Assembly: GCA_030635865.1 (NCBI GenBank)
Contig: DAOVYA010000039.1
Span: 1 to 9,570 of the forward strand
Direction: 5' to 3'
Source of the DNA: Gammaproteobacteria bacterium
Lineage (GTDB): Bacteria > Pseudomonadota > Gammaproteobacteria > UBA9214
DNA: 9,570 nt
Each line of letters opens with the position of its first letter. Position 1 is the first letter of the stretch. Below the pieces are notes generated by a model. That model had not been told where the DNA came from and searched no databases. It worked only from the letters and a program-made list of their open reading frames with translations. The position numbers and the translations under genes are program-made. Of the stretch, positions 1 through 6,426 are shown piece after piece.

Positions 1-2
1 CA

Positions 3-926
3 CTGATTCATCTGCCGGGGCGACGCCCGGAACCCCTGTTTGTCACCGTGCTTGCGCATGGTAACGAGAGCACCGGTTTTTATGCCGTGCAGTCCTTGCT
101 GCAGGCATGGTGCGACAGGGAGTTGCCACGCGCGCTGTCTGTATTTATCGGGAACGTGACAGCCGCGAGCCGGGCGCAACGATTCCTGGATGGGCAGGCG
201 GACTATAATCGTGCCTGGCCGGGGACTGAACACACGGATTCCCACGAGGCACGCATGATGCAGCAGGTGGTGGATCGAATGCGCGAGCGCAAGGCATTTG
301 CGAGTATCGATTTACACAATAATACCGGCATCAATCCACACTACGCCTGCATCAACCGGGTGGATAACCAGTTCCTGCACCTGGCAGCGCTGTTCAGTCG
401 TACCGTGGTGTATTTTATCCGGCCGCTGGGCGTGCAATCCATGGCAATGTCGTATGTATGTCCGTCCGTGACAATCGAGTGCGGCAAGCCCGGGCAGGAA
501 TATGGTGTGGAGCATGCGCGTGATTACCTGGATGCCTGCCTGCACCTGAATGAAGTGCCGCAGCACCCGGTAGCTTCACATGATGTTGACCTGTTTCATA
601 CAGTGGCGGTTGTCAAGGTCCGCGAAGATATCAGCTTCGGATTCGGTGATGAGCCGGTCGATCTGCAGCTGGTAGGTAATATTGATCACCTGAATTTCAG
701 GGAGTTGCCGGCCGGGACCCAGCTAGGCTGGTTGAAAGATAACAGGCAGGTTGCACTGGAAGTGTGTGATGATAATGGGCAGGAAGTGTATGAAAACTAT
801 TTTTCGGTAGATGGGGGTGCGCTGGTGACTACACGGCCATTTATGCCATCGATGTTCACACTGGATGAAAAGATCATTCGGCAGGACTGTCTGGGTTACC
901 TGATGGAAAAACTTCTGCCCGAGTAA
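3..926 (+). CDS. Aspartoacylase/succinylglutamate desuccinylase-family zinc hydrolase (5' end outside window)
   Basis: A zinc-dependent hydrolase of the AstE/AspA branch of the M14 carboxypeptidase fold, which cleaves amide bonds of N-acylated amino acids or small peptides. The reading frame is open from the first full codon at base 3, and conserved sequence (LFVTVLAHGNESTG) runs through it, so the GTG at 48 is not the real start and the N-terminus is missing. Counting visible residues from base 3, the zinc-ligand motif HGNE is at 19-22, the substrate-binding DYNRAW at 67-72, the third zinc ligand in DLHNN at about 105, and the likely catalytic Glu in TIECG at about 159. A C-terminal beta-rich domain follows (VKVREDISFGFGDEPVDLQ, then DHLNFRELPAGT). 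The 307 visible residues are close to the length of E. coli AstE (about 320). No other ast genes are visible, so a role in arginine catabolism is not supported and the substrate is unknown. The glycosyltransferase gene follows 14 bp later, probably in one transcript. Confidence 0.85.
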   Translation: MIHLPGRRPEPLFVTVLAHGNESTGFYAVQSLLQAWCDRELPRALSVFIGNVTAASRAQRFLDGQADYNRAWPGTEHTDSHEARMMQQVVDRMRERKAFASIDLHNNTGINPHYACINRVDNQFLHLAALFSRTVVYFIRPLGVQSMAMSYVCPSVTIECGKPGQEYGVEHARDYLDACLHLNEVPQHPVASHDVDLFHTVAVVKVREDISFGFGDEPVDLQLVGNIDHLNFRELPAGTQLGWLKDNRQVALEVCDDNGQEVYENYFSVDGGALVTTRPFMPSMFTLDEKIIRQDCLGYLMEKLLPE

Positions 927-940
927 CAAACGTTTGCTGT

Positions 941-2023
941 ATGAAACAATCTCCGCATTTGTTGCTGGCCCTGTCCGGTCACGGTTATGGACACCTCGCA
1001 CAATGCGCCCCGGTGGTCAATGCCCTGTGGCAGCAGCTACCTTCGCTGCGTCTAACCGTATGCAGTACATTGCCCCACGCGGTGATGGCCGAGCGGCTGG
1101 ATGGCACGTTTACCAGCCTGGCAATCGAGCTGGACGTGGTGTTACCGATGTCCAGTGCCTGGGAGGTCGATGTGCCGGCAGCGCGGCAGGCCTGGAGTCG
1201 CTTTCATGAGGACAATGATGCCGGGTTACAGCGTGATATTGACCTGCTCGGGGGAATAAAACCGGATTTGGTCCTTGCGGATATACCGTATCGTATTTTG
1301 TCGGCTGCACAGGCTGCCGGGATACCGGCTGTTGGTCTCTGTTCCCTGAACTGGGCATCGATATACGCGGCGTATTGCGGCACTGCTGGCGAGAGTGAAG
1401 CAATTCTTGACGCTATGTGGGCCGGTTACCGTGCGGCAGATGTTTTTCTTGCCCCCGAGCCGGCCATGGACATGCCGGAGTTTAATAACTGTCGCGCTAT
1501 CGGGCCGATTGCCCGTCGTGGAGTTCGACAAAAACCGGCATTGCTTGGGCGATTGGGTTTGCCCACGGGTACACGCATTGTCATGGTCGCGCTGGGTGGA
1601 ATTGCTACGGCCATGCCACTGGCGAACTGGCCACGCATTGACAGGGTTGCCTGGTTGCTTCCCGAAGCGCCGGACAGTCCGCGTGATGACCTGCTTGGTT
1701 TCAGCGAGTTGCCCCTGTCGTTTATCGATGTGCTGGCTTCGTCAGACGCCGTACTCACCAAGCCAGGGTACGGCACCTATGCCGAGGCAGTATGCAATGC
1801 AGTTCCACTGCTGACCCTGTCACGGACGGACTGGCCGGAAACATCTTATCTAAATAACTGGGCGCGTCGATATGGCGGTCTTGAGATCATCAGTAAGGCA
1901 CAGTTCGAGAGCGGACAGTTTATGAATGCACTGGAGCATTTATGGGGTCAGCCGGTGCCGAATGTCAGGCCGGAACCGGCAGGTATCCGGCAGGCTGTGG
2001 AAGTGTTGCTGGAGCTTTTCTGA
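941..2023 (+). CDS. GT-B-fold glycosyltransferase-like protein (MurG / L-arabinokinase N-domain-like)
   Basis: A 360-aa soluble protein with the two-domain outline of a GT-B glycosyltransferase. The N-terminal glycine-rich motif SGHGYGHLAQ (12-21) resembles the GHGxGH motif of MurG and of the N-terminal domain of L-arabinokinase-like proteins. KPDLVLADIPY lies at about 107-117. The second domain starts near RIVMVALGG (212-220) and contains DAVLTKPGYGTYAEAV (269-284), the position where GT-B enzymes bind the nucleotide-sugar donor. No signal peptide or membrane segment is visible, so it should act in the cytoplasm. Donor and acceptor cannot be read from the sequence. The ATG at 941 has no clear Shine-Dalgarno sequence, but it lies 14 bp after the hydrolase stop and fits the start of the conserved strand (HLLLALSGHGYGH), so reinitiation from the upstream gene is plausible. 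Homologues are commonly annotated as hypothetical proteins or glycosyltransferases. The fold assignment is fairly secure and the function is not. Confidence 0.75.
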   Translation: MKQSPHLLLALSGHGYGHLAQCAPVVNALWQQLPSLRLTVCSTLPHAVMAERLDGTFTSLAIELDVVLPMSSAWEVDVPAARQAWSRFHEDNDAGLQRDIDLLGGIKPDLVLADIPYRILSAAQAAGIPAVGLCSLNWASIYAAYCGTAGESEAILDAMWAGYRAADVFLAPEPAMDMPEFNNCRAIGPIARRGVRQKPALLGRLGLPTGTRIVMVALGGIATAMPLANWPRIDRVAWLLPEAPDSPRDDLLGFSELPLSFIDVLASSDAVLTKPGYGTYAEAVCNAVPLLTLSRTDWPETSYLNNWARRYGGLEIISKAQFESGQFMNALEHLWGQPVPNVRPEPAGIRQAVEVLLELF

Positions 2024-2269
2024 CAGGGCTATGAGCCATTAATCCTGTGCCTGAATCACTTGCGTCTGCGCGTGATTGCCGAGGGCGTTGAAACCCGGGA
2101 GCAACTGACATATCTACGTGATCGTATGTGTGACGAGGCCCAGGGTTACCTGTTCTCACGGCCACAGCCGGCTGAAATAATCGAGCGATGGTTAAAGGAA
2201 TTCAATAAAACCGGGGGTTCTTCTGAATTTCCATCCAGAAGGTGGTTCCGATTACACGTTCCTGAATGA
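2024..2269 (+). pseudogene. Headless remnant of an EAL-domain cyclic-di-GMP phosphodiesterase
   Basis: The open frame after the glycosyltransferase stop encodes only the last part of an EAL domain. It shows VIAEGVETREQL (near 2072-2107) and DEAQGYLFSRP (near 2132-2164), which are the classical C-terminal EAL motifs. Similarity seems to begin near 2041 (ILCLNHLRLRV) and to end near WLKEF at about 2200, followed by an unrelated tail to the TGA at 2269. The EAL signature itself, the metal-binding residues and any GGDEF or sensor domain are absent, and they are not in the intact upstream gene. The only in-frame start is a TTG at 2060 without a good ribosome-binding site. A fragment this short cannot hydrolyse cyclic-di-GMP, so I read it as a decaying remnant left by a deletion or rearrangement. 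Confidence 0.75.
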
Positions 2270-2296
2270 CGGTAATTCGGTTGTCACCGGTGCTTG

Positions 2297-3244
2297 TTAC
2301 TTGTTCCTGTTTACCAGTTCCTTCGCCTGTTGGTCGGCGTGGTAAGAGGAGCGCACCATCGGCCCGCTTGCTACATGGTTAAACCCAAGTTCATAGCCAA
2401 GTTCGCCAAGACGGTCGAATTCATCCGGATGTACATACCGGTCAATCGGTAAATGATGAATACCGGGTTGCAGGTACTGTCCCAGGGTCAGCATATCGCA
2501 GTCATGTTCACGCAAGTCATGCATCACCTGCTCTACCTCGGCACTGGTTTCTCCCACACCCAGCATGAGACCGGACTTCGTTGTGACTTCCGGGTGCAGG
2601 GCCTTGAAACGTTTCAACAGGTTCAGTGACCAGGCATAGTCGGAACCTGGACGGACCTTCCTGTACAGGCCGGGGACGGTCTCCAGGTTGTGGTTGAAGA
2701 CATCCGGTGGTGATGTGGTAAGGATATCAAGTGCACGGTCCATGCGTCCGCGAAAGTCCGGTACCAGTACCTCGACCTTGATTTCCGGGTTATGGGTGCG
2801 AATCGCATCAATGCATGCAACAAAATGCGCTGCACCACCATCGCGTAAATCGTCACGATCTACAGAAGTAACAACGACGTAACTCAGCCCCATTGCCTTG
2901 ATTGTTTGTCCCAGGTTTTCAGGCTCATCCGCATCCAGCGGGTCGGGGCGTCCATGTGCAACATCGCAAAACGGGCAGCGGCGGGTACAGATGTCACCCA
3001 TGATCATGAAGGTGGCTGTGCCGCCGGCAAAACATTCGCCGATATTCGGACACGAGGCCTCTTCGCAGACCGTGTGCAGACGATTTTCGCGCAATACTTC
3101 CTTGAGGCGTGACACCGAAGGGTGAGACGGTGATTTTGCACGGATCCATGGTGGTTTGCGCATCGGCCGGGTTGTTGGCTCGATCTTGACCGGGATACGC
3201 GCGGTCTTGGCAGCACCGCGCTGTTTTCTTTCAATTGTACTCAT
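2297..3244 (-). CDS. lipA: Lipoyl synthase LipA (radical SAM)
   Basis: Lipoyl synthase uses S-adenosylmethionine and two [4Fe-4S] clusters to insert sulfur at C6 and C8 of protein-bound octanoyl groups, producing lipoate on the lipoyl domains of 2-oxoacid dehydrogenases and on glycine cleavage H protein. The 315-aa product is close to the usual length of about 320. The auxiliary cluster motif [12 protein letters not shown] gives Cys60, Cys65 and Cys71. The radical SAM motif CTRRCPFC gives Cys86, Cys90 and Cys93. The conserved C-terminal RSSYHAD motif is at 298-304 and supplies the serine ligand of the auxiliary cluster. All key residues are present and the gene looks functional. The ATG at 3244 overlaps the lipB stop by 4 bp (ATGA), indicating translational coupling as the last gene of ybeD-lipB-lipA. 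No clear rho-independent terminator is visible in the 27 bp between its stop and the EAL remnant. Confidence 0.98.
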   Translation of the reverse strand: MSTIERKQRGAAKTARIPVKIEPTTRPMRKPPWIRAKSPSHPSVSRLKEVLRENRLHTVCEEASCPNIGECFAGGTATFMIMGDICTRRCPFCDVAHGRPDPLDADEPENLGQTIKAMGLSYVVVTSVDRDDLRDGGAAHFVACIDAIRTHNPEIKVEVLVPDFRGRMDRALDILTTSPPDVFNHNLETVPGLYRKVRPGSDYAWSLNLLKRFKALHPEVTTKSGLMLGVGETSAEVEQVMHDLREHDCDMLTLGQYLQPGIHHLPIDRYVHPDEFDRLGELGYELGFNHVASGPMVRSSYHADQQAKELVNRNK

Positions 3245-3909
3245 GCGGTTGTTGTATTCAGGAGTTGCTCAAAATGTTGCTGGAACCGTGTTGCGCATTC
3301 ATCTACTGAAAGCCTGATTCCCAGGTCGCTCATCCGGGTTACTTCGAGGCCCTGGATGCCACACGGGTTGATCATCGAGAACGGGGTCAGATCCATATCT
3401 ACATTGAGACTCAGGCCATGGAAAGAACACCCTTTTCTTACACGTAGTCCAAGCGCGGCAATCTTGCGGTCATTGACATATACGCCGGGCGCTTTTGTAC
3501 GGCGCTCCGCATGGATGCTGTAGTCCGACAGCAGGTTGATAACCGCCTGCTCCAGTGCGTGAACCAGTGATTGTACACCCAACTGACGCCGACTAATGTC
3601 CAGTAAGGTATAGACAACCAACTGCCCGGGGCCGTGGTAGGTGACCTGGCCACCACGATCGACGTGAATAACCGGTATGCCACCGGTGTCATGCAGGTGT
3701 TCCGGCTTGCTATTGCGTCCCGTGGTAAATACCGGTGGGTGCTCAAGAAACCACAATTCATCAAGGGTTTTAGCCGTGCGCCTGTCGGTAAATGCTTGCA
3801 TCTCGCGCCAGACCGGCTCGTACTCCATCCGGCCCAGGCGGCGGATTTGCAGCATATTATTGGGCCCAAGTTTGGGATCCGGTGAAGCTGGCATGATCCG
3901 GGCGCTCAC
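3241..3909 (-). CDS. lipB: Octanoyl-[acyl carrier protein]:protein octanoyltransferase LipB
   Basis: LipB moves octanoate from octanoyl-ACP to the lipoyl-domain lysine of target enzymes, forming the substrate for LipA. Family motifs in the 222-aa product are [12 protein letters not shown] (85-96), [17 protein letters not shown] with the catalytic Lys149, and INPCG with the nucleophile Cys183. The E. coli enzyme has 213 aa. The frame opens with GTG at 3909, which overlaps the ybeD stop in a 4-bp GTGA. Internal ATGs at residues 6 and 19 are alternatives, because homology starts only near LQIRRLG (20-26) and no start has a strong Shine-Dalgarno sequence. The tight overlaps with ybeD and lipA point to a single coupled operon in the order ybeD, lipB, lipA. 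Confidence 0.97.
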   Translation of the reverse strand: MSARIMPASPDPKLGPNNMLQIRRLGRMEYEPVWREMQAFTDRRTAKTLDELWFLEHPPVFTTGRNSKPEHLHDTGGIPVIHVDRGGQVTYHGPGQLVVYTLLDISRRQLGVQSLVHALEQAVINLLSDYSIHAERRTKAPGVYVNDRKIAALGLRVRKGCSFHGLSLNVDMDLTPFSMINPCGIQGLEVTRMSDLGIRLSVDECATRFQQHFEQLLNTTTA

Positions 3910-4175
3910 AGGGCCATAATTACGGCTTCACAATCTACCAGGTCCTGGTAAATCGCATCCAGTTGCCTGCGACTGGTTGCGTGGACGGTCACCGTAACCG
4001 AGATGTAATTACCATTCGCACTGGCACGCGTCTTGATCGCGGCTTCACTCAGGTCAGGGGCATGCTTGCGCACAATCCCGACGACAATGATGTCGAGGTC
4101 GCAGTCTGATTTTCCCATAGCCTTGACAGGGAATTCACAGGGAAACCTGAGCGGACTTTCTTCTTCGTTACACAT
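3906..4175 (-). CDS. ybeD: YbeD/DUF493 family small protein
   Basis: An 89-aa protein of the DUF493 (YbeD) family, small alpha/beta proteins with a ferredoxin-like, ACT-resembling fold found upstream of lipB in many gammaproteobacteria. It matches E. coli YbeD in layout: a short head ending in the [13 protein letters not shown] segment, a helix with IVRKHAPD, then [18 protein letters not shown] followed by the final helix. E. coli YbeD has 87 aa. The biochemical role is not established, and a regulatory function connected with lipoylation is suggested mainly by its position. It is the first gene of the lipoate operon, and its stop overlaps the putative GTG start of lipB by 4 bp. Confidence 0.93.
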   Translation of the reverse strand: MCNEEESPLRFPCEFPVKAMGKSDCDLDIIVVGIVRKHAPDLSEAAIKTRASANGNYISVTVTVHATSRRQLDAIYQDLVDCEAVIMAL

Positions 4176-4196
4176 ACCGGTTTAGCGTGCGAATCT

Positions 4197-4225
4197 CATA
4201 TAGCATTCAGTGTAACAATAAACGA
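4197..4225 (-). promoter_or_regulatory. Candidate extended -10 promoter for ybeD-lipB-lipA
   Basis: Read on the - strand, TGCTATATG (4197-4205) resembles an extended -10 element (TGn followed by a TATAAT-like hexamer). It lies 17 bp from a weak -35-like TCGTTT (4220-4225). Transcription would start near 4190, leaving a leader of about 15 nt before the ybeD ATG at 4175. The -35 match is poor and the call rests on the -10 element, spacing and position. Confidence 0.35.
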
Positions 4226-4262
4226 GAACTGGATTGCGTACTTTGTTCGGGGTTTCTGATTT

Positions 4263-4401
4263 ATTTATCCTATGTCATTCCCGAGAAAGCGGGAGTCCAA
4301 TGATCACTTTAAATATAACAGCTGGACTCCGGGTCTGCCCACCGGATCAAAGCCTGCTCCGGATTCAATCCGGGGTCCGCCCGGAATGACATAAAATAAA
4401 T
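4263..4401. repeat. Palindromic dispersed-type repeat (GTCATTCCCG...CGGAATGAC)
   Basis: A 139-bp imperfect palindrome without coding capacity. Its 19-bp outer arms, ATTTATCCTATGTCATTCC (4263-4281) and the complement of 4383-4401, differ at only two positions. Inner stems include TCCCG/CGGGA (4279-4283 with 4290-4294), GGAGTCCA (4292-4299) with TGGACTCC (4323-4330), and CCGGAT/ATCCGG (4359-4364 with 4368-4373). The edges (GTCATTCCCGngAAnGCGGGA and GGAATGAC) look like a widespread type of small intergenic repeat in proteobacteria. It lies between the 3' end of the DUF4124 gene and the ybeD promoter, both on the - strand. Its transcript could fold into a long hairpin that protects or ends the DUF4124 mRNA. 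Confidence 0.7.
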
Positions 4402-4473
4402 GTAAAAGAACTTTTCAAATACTGTTTGTGCCTTTTCCCGATCACGGCCGGTTGAATCTTTTTCTTGGTGCTG

Positions 4474-4968
4474 TTATCTACCAAGCGAAGTTCGCGGTTT
4501 GTATGCCGGAAGATGTACGGGGTGACCCGGCCTGCCGGGGTACGGCCTGTAGCCATGTCCCGGCCGGTACCCGGGGTTCGGGTAATAGGGATAGGCCGGG
4601 TAGTACCTTGTTTGTCCCTGCGTATTTTGCTGGTACGGGGTTTGTTGTGCTGCCGCTGCACTTGCCTTTCTCAATTCAGCTTCAGCCTGGAGTCGTTCCG
4701 CAATCAGTTTCTCATTTTCAAGTCGTTTCTTTTCCATCCGGTTAGCCTGTTTGACGACGGAATAGAAATCATCACCACTTATGTTGCCGGCAGATGGAGC
4801 GGGCAGCAAGTTGATCTGTTCTGCACTGATCGTCTCGTCGTATGGAGGGGACTCACTGAAGTGCGTGGTGCCACTCTTGTCTATCCATGTATAGGCCTGT
4901 TCGGCACTGGAGTGTGCACTGGGCAGTAACAAAAGAATGAATAAGGGAAAGACAGTGCGCGTGTTCAT
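4474..4968 (-). CDS. Secreted DUF4124-domain protein with Pro/Tyr/Gly-rich tail
   Basis: A 164-aa exported protein. Residues 1-22 form a signal peptide (MNTRT, a hydrophobic FPLFILLLLPS core, then a likely cut after SAHSSA). The DUF4124 domain follows with its hallmark YTWIDKSGTTHFSESPP (26-42); this short beta domain is common at the N-terminus of gammaproteobacterial envelope proteins and its function is unknown. Residues about 70-108 are charged and alanine-rich (EKKRLENEKLIAERLQAEA), consistent with a coiled coil. From about 110 the tail is rich in Gln, Tyr, Pro and Gly (YYPAYPYYPNPGYRPGHGYR) and should be disordered. The frame stays open upstream to 5127, but I chose the ATG at 4968 because GAGGTG (complement of 4975-4980) lies 6 nt before it and the signal peptide begins there. 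A periplasmic location is inferred. No partner is evident. Confidence 0.8.
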   Translation of the reverse strand: MNTRTVFPLFILLLLPSAHSSAEQAYTWIDKSGTTHFSESPPYDETISAEQINLLPAPSAGNISGDDFYSVVKQANRMEKKRLENEKLIAERLQAEAELRKASAAAAQQTPYQQNTQGQTRYYPAYPYYPNPGYRPGHGYRPYPGRPGHPVHLPAYKPRTSLGR

Positions 4969-4980
4969 TATTATCACCTC

Positions 4981-5268
4981 GTTATTTCTGACTGGCTGTC
5001 TGCTTTCAAGTTCCTTCTGTTTCAATTCTAGCCTAGCTGGTCGCAGATGTTGGCCCCGTCCCTGTTTGAGCAGCCAGTAGTGCCCCGCTGCCGGTAAGAG
5101 CCCCGGCTTGCGCCCGCATGCAGGCATATTGCATACCTGATAAATATTATTGACTTACGTAAACAACCCAGATTTCAGTGCAAGTTATGACTGCCCTGTC
5201 TGTTGAGCGCGAAATAGTGATCTAAAGCCTGCTTTGAAGCTGGCCGATATGGGTTAGAGGGTCCAGAT
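4981..5268. other. Intergenic region without recognised gene
   Basis: This gap lies between the divergent DUF4124 gene and the 61-aa gene, so it should carry promoters for both. An AT-rich patch at 5140-5165 holds a TTGACT (5150-5155) resembling a + strand -35 element, but no convincing -10 follows at 16-18 bp. A small stem, 5121-5127 with 5133-5139, pairs fully only in - strand RNA when one G-U pair is allowed. I recognise no riboswitch, sRNA or tRNA here. The open frame reading leftward through 4969-5127 is an upstream extension of the DUF4124 frame and shows no conserved sequence. Confidence 0.4.
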
Positions 5269-5289
5269 ATGAGTTTCATCTTCGGGTAA
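5269..5289 (+). CDS. Possible six-codon leader ORF upstream of the 61-aa gene
   Basis: An ATG at 5269 opens a minimal frame encoding MSFIFG and ends in TAA at 5287-5289. It is preceded by GAGGG (5257-5261) at a 7-nt spacing, a credible ribosome-binding site. It ends 17 nt before the ATG of the next gene, which has its own site (GGGGG, 5296-5300). The layout resembles a leader peptide or a translationally coupled upstream ORF. A match this short can arise by chance, so the call is weak. Confidence 0.2.
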   Translation: MSFIFG

Positions 5290-5306
5290 CCACCAGGGGG
5301 CAAGAC

Positions 5307-5492
5307 ATGAGTGCAGTTACACATGATGTCGTACTGAAACCAAAAGCAGACAAAAAACGTAAAAAGGGCACTGCTGCGCTACGCGCATTGCGCAGGGCGC
5401 TTGCACGTCGCAAGCTTGAACAAATACGCGACGAAGAATTGTTGCAGGAACAGATCTATGATGTGTTCGAGGACCAGAACGACTCCGGGTAA
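5307..5492 (+). CDS. Small basic/acidic hypothetical protein (61 aa)
   Basis: A 61-aa protein whose first two thirds are strongly basic (KPKADKKRKKGTAALRALRR, then ALARRKLEQ) and whose C-terminal third is acidic (RDEELLQEQIYDVFEDQND). Residues about 20-53 should form one long charged helix. The start is well supported: ATG at 5307 follows AGGGGG (5295-5300) with a 6-nt gap. There is no signal peptide or membrane segment. The layout of a basic helix followed by an acidic end is loosely like the short PA3496-type proteins of gammaproteobacteria, but I cannot confirm that relation. Binding to nucleic acid or to the ribosome would fit the charge pattern and is only a guess. Confidence 0.6.
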   Translation: MSAVTHDVVLKPKADKKRKKGTAALRALRRALARRKLEQIRDEELLQEQIYDVFEDQNDSG

Positions 5493-5539
5493 ACATGTAC
5501 CGACGCTGACTTTTTGCGTTAATCAATAAACCACCGCCT

Positions 5540-5561
5540 GCCTGGTAATTCTCAACCAGGC
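5540..5561. other. Stem-loop after the 61-aa gene
   Basis: A perfect 7-bp inverted repeat, GCCTGGT (5540-5546) and ACCAGGC (5555-5561), with an 8-nt loop, lies 47 bp after the 61-aa gene. No T-run follows on the + strand, so it is not a typical rho-independent terminator. It may be a weak terminator or a 3'-end stabilising hairpin. Confidence 0.3.
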
Positions 5562-5609
5562 GCGATTGCATTCAAGATATTCCTTGTGACTTTCGCATAG
5601 AATGCCATC

Positions 5610-5981
5610 ATGGCTTCCCGAAGGATTGTTCTTCGCTGTGATATCCCGGCCCGGGATATTTTATGCACCGCGATTCGTGAATATGCACATGCGGCTTATC
5701 CGGAAGGCGGCTCCGAATGTGCGCAGGTAGCACGTTACACTCTGCTGGAACTGGCAGCAGAAATCAGTGATGGTATATCAGAAGAAAAAGTTTCAGTTGA
5801 AACCAGCAAGCGTTCGAAGCCAATGATCAAGGCCGCTCTTGAATATTATTTCGACCGGCAGGACAATGCATGTGGCACATCGTCAATGCATCAGCGTGAG
5901 CTATTCATTTCCCTGCTGAATGGTGTACCGGTTACCCGTGTTGAACTGGAAGCCTCAGTTACGGCTGACAAGGCAGGCTAA
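5610..5981 (+). CDS. Hypothetical protein (123 aa), family not recognised
   Basis: A 123-aa soluble protein that I cannot assign to a family. The first part reads as a strand and helix (RIVLRCDIPARDILCTAIREYAH, about 5-27). A second helix is at about 37-53 (CAQVARYTLLELAAEIS), followed by a polar segment with several Lys and Ser residues and a helical stretch (MIKAALEYYFDRQ, about 72-84). Four cysteines (10, 19, 37 and 88) are not arranged as a metal site. No transmembrane or signal sequence is visible. The ATG at 5610 lacks a clear Shine-Dalgarno sequence, but the codon use looks like that of neighbouring genes and no competing frame is better. It converges on the 93-aa gene with only 9 bp between the stops, leaving no room for a separate terminator. 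Confidence 0.5.
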   Translation: MASRRIVLRCDIPARDILCTAIREYAHAAYPEGGSECAQVARYTLLELAAEISDGISEEKVSVETSKRSKPMIKAALEYYFDRQDNACGTSSMHQRELFISLLNGVPVTRVELEASVTADKAG

Positions 5982-5990
5982 TGCAACTGC

Positions 5991-6272
5991 TTACTTAATC
6001 CATCCCTGTAACGCTTCAATAACTTTCTCGGCCTGGTCCTTGCTGGAGATATTGAACTTCGATTTCTGCTGGTACTCGCCGTTACGTTTCTGATAACGAC
6101 GGATGGTGTACTTGTCCGGTCCGTATTCTTCTTTCGAACGGTTCCAGTCCTGGTAACGATATATGATCGTTGACCATGCGCCCTTGGTCAGGACTTTCTT
6201 GTCGAGTTCCTTGACGGTCTCGATCCCGTCCTCTACATAGCTAACGGTCAGTTCTTCTACGGTTGTTGCCAT
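5991..6272 (-). CDS. Small conserved hypothetical protein (93 aa)
   Basis: A 93-aa cytoplasmic protein rich in charged and aromatic residues. The start at 6272 (MATTVEELTVSYVEDG) is chosen over the longer frame to 6320 because GGAG lies 6 nt upstream and the extra N-terminal residues look non-conserved. Visible blocks are KKVLTKGAWSTIIYRYQDWN (about 26-45), DKYTIRRYQKRNGEYQQKSK (about 53-72) and FNISSKDQAEKVIEALQGW (about 73-91). From memory, near-identical proteins occur in other gammaproteobacteria without known function. The pattern of a beta sheet of basic/aromatic strands, then a short FNISS-type turn and a final helix, recalls PC4/YdbC-type single-strand nucleic-acid-binding proteins; this is an inference from layout only. 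It is divergent from the transporter gene. Confidence 0.75.
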   Translation of the reverse strand: MATTVEELTVSYVEDGIETVKELDKKVLTKGAWSTIIYRYQDWNRSKEEYGPDKYTIRRYQKRNGEYQQKSKFNISSKDQAEKVIEALQGWIK

Positions 6273-6324
6273 GTCATTCTCCGGCTCGGTGTGGTGAAAG
6301 AAGGGTGTTTGCGCCGGCAATCAT

Positions 6325-6338
6325 ACGGATTTATCCGT
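6325..6338. promoter_or_regulatory. Short inverted repeat between divergent genes, possible operator
   Basis: ACGGAT (6325-6330) and ATCCGT (6333-6338) form a perfect 6-bp inverted repeat separated by TT. It lies in the 154-bp region between the 93-aa gene and the transporter gene, where both promoters should be. Its size and position would suit a dimeric repressor site, but no promoter elements near it are strong enough to tie it to one gene. Confidence 0.2.
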
Positions 6339-6426
6339 GTAGCGGAAGACCTGGGGGCCTGTCGGCAACAAAGAGCCGGATTTTCAGGGTATCATCACAA
6401 ATTTTTAGCGTTTGAGGCCTGCTCCG

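Noticed and set aside
48..926. GTG at 48 as the start of the first gene
   Set aside because: The frame is open back to base 3 and encodes family-typical sequence (LFVTV before LAHGNE), so the gene is truncated by the window edge.
1395..1814. 139-aa + strand open frame inside the 360-aa glycosyltransferase gene
   Set aside because: It lies wholly within a better supported frame and has low-complexity composition typical of an out-of-frame translation.
4263..4401. CRISPR array or insertion-sequence ends
   Set aside because: There are no direct repeats with spacers and no transposase frame; the arms are one nested palindrome.
4465..4929. 154-aa + strand open frame opposite the DUF4124 gene
   Set aside because: It is antisense to a gene with a clear signal peptide, ribosome-binding site and domain, and its own translation shows no recognisable motif.
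4969..5127. N-terminal extension of the DUF4124 protein
   Set aside because: The extension would bury the signal peptide 53 residues inside the protein. The ATG at 4968 has a good Shine-Dalgarno sequence.
5540..5561. Rho-independent terminator
   Set aside because: The stem is perfect but short, and no T-run follows on the + strand; it is kept only as a stem-loop.
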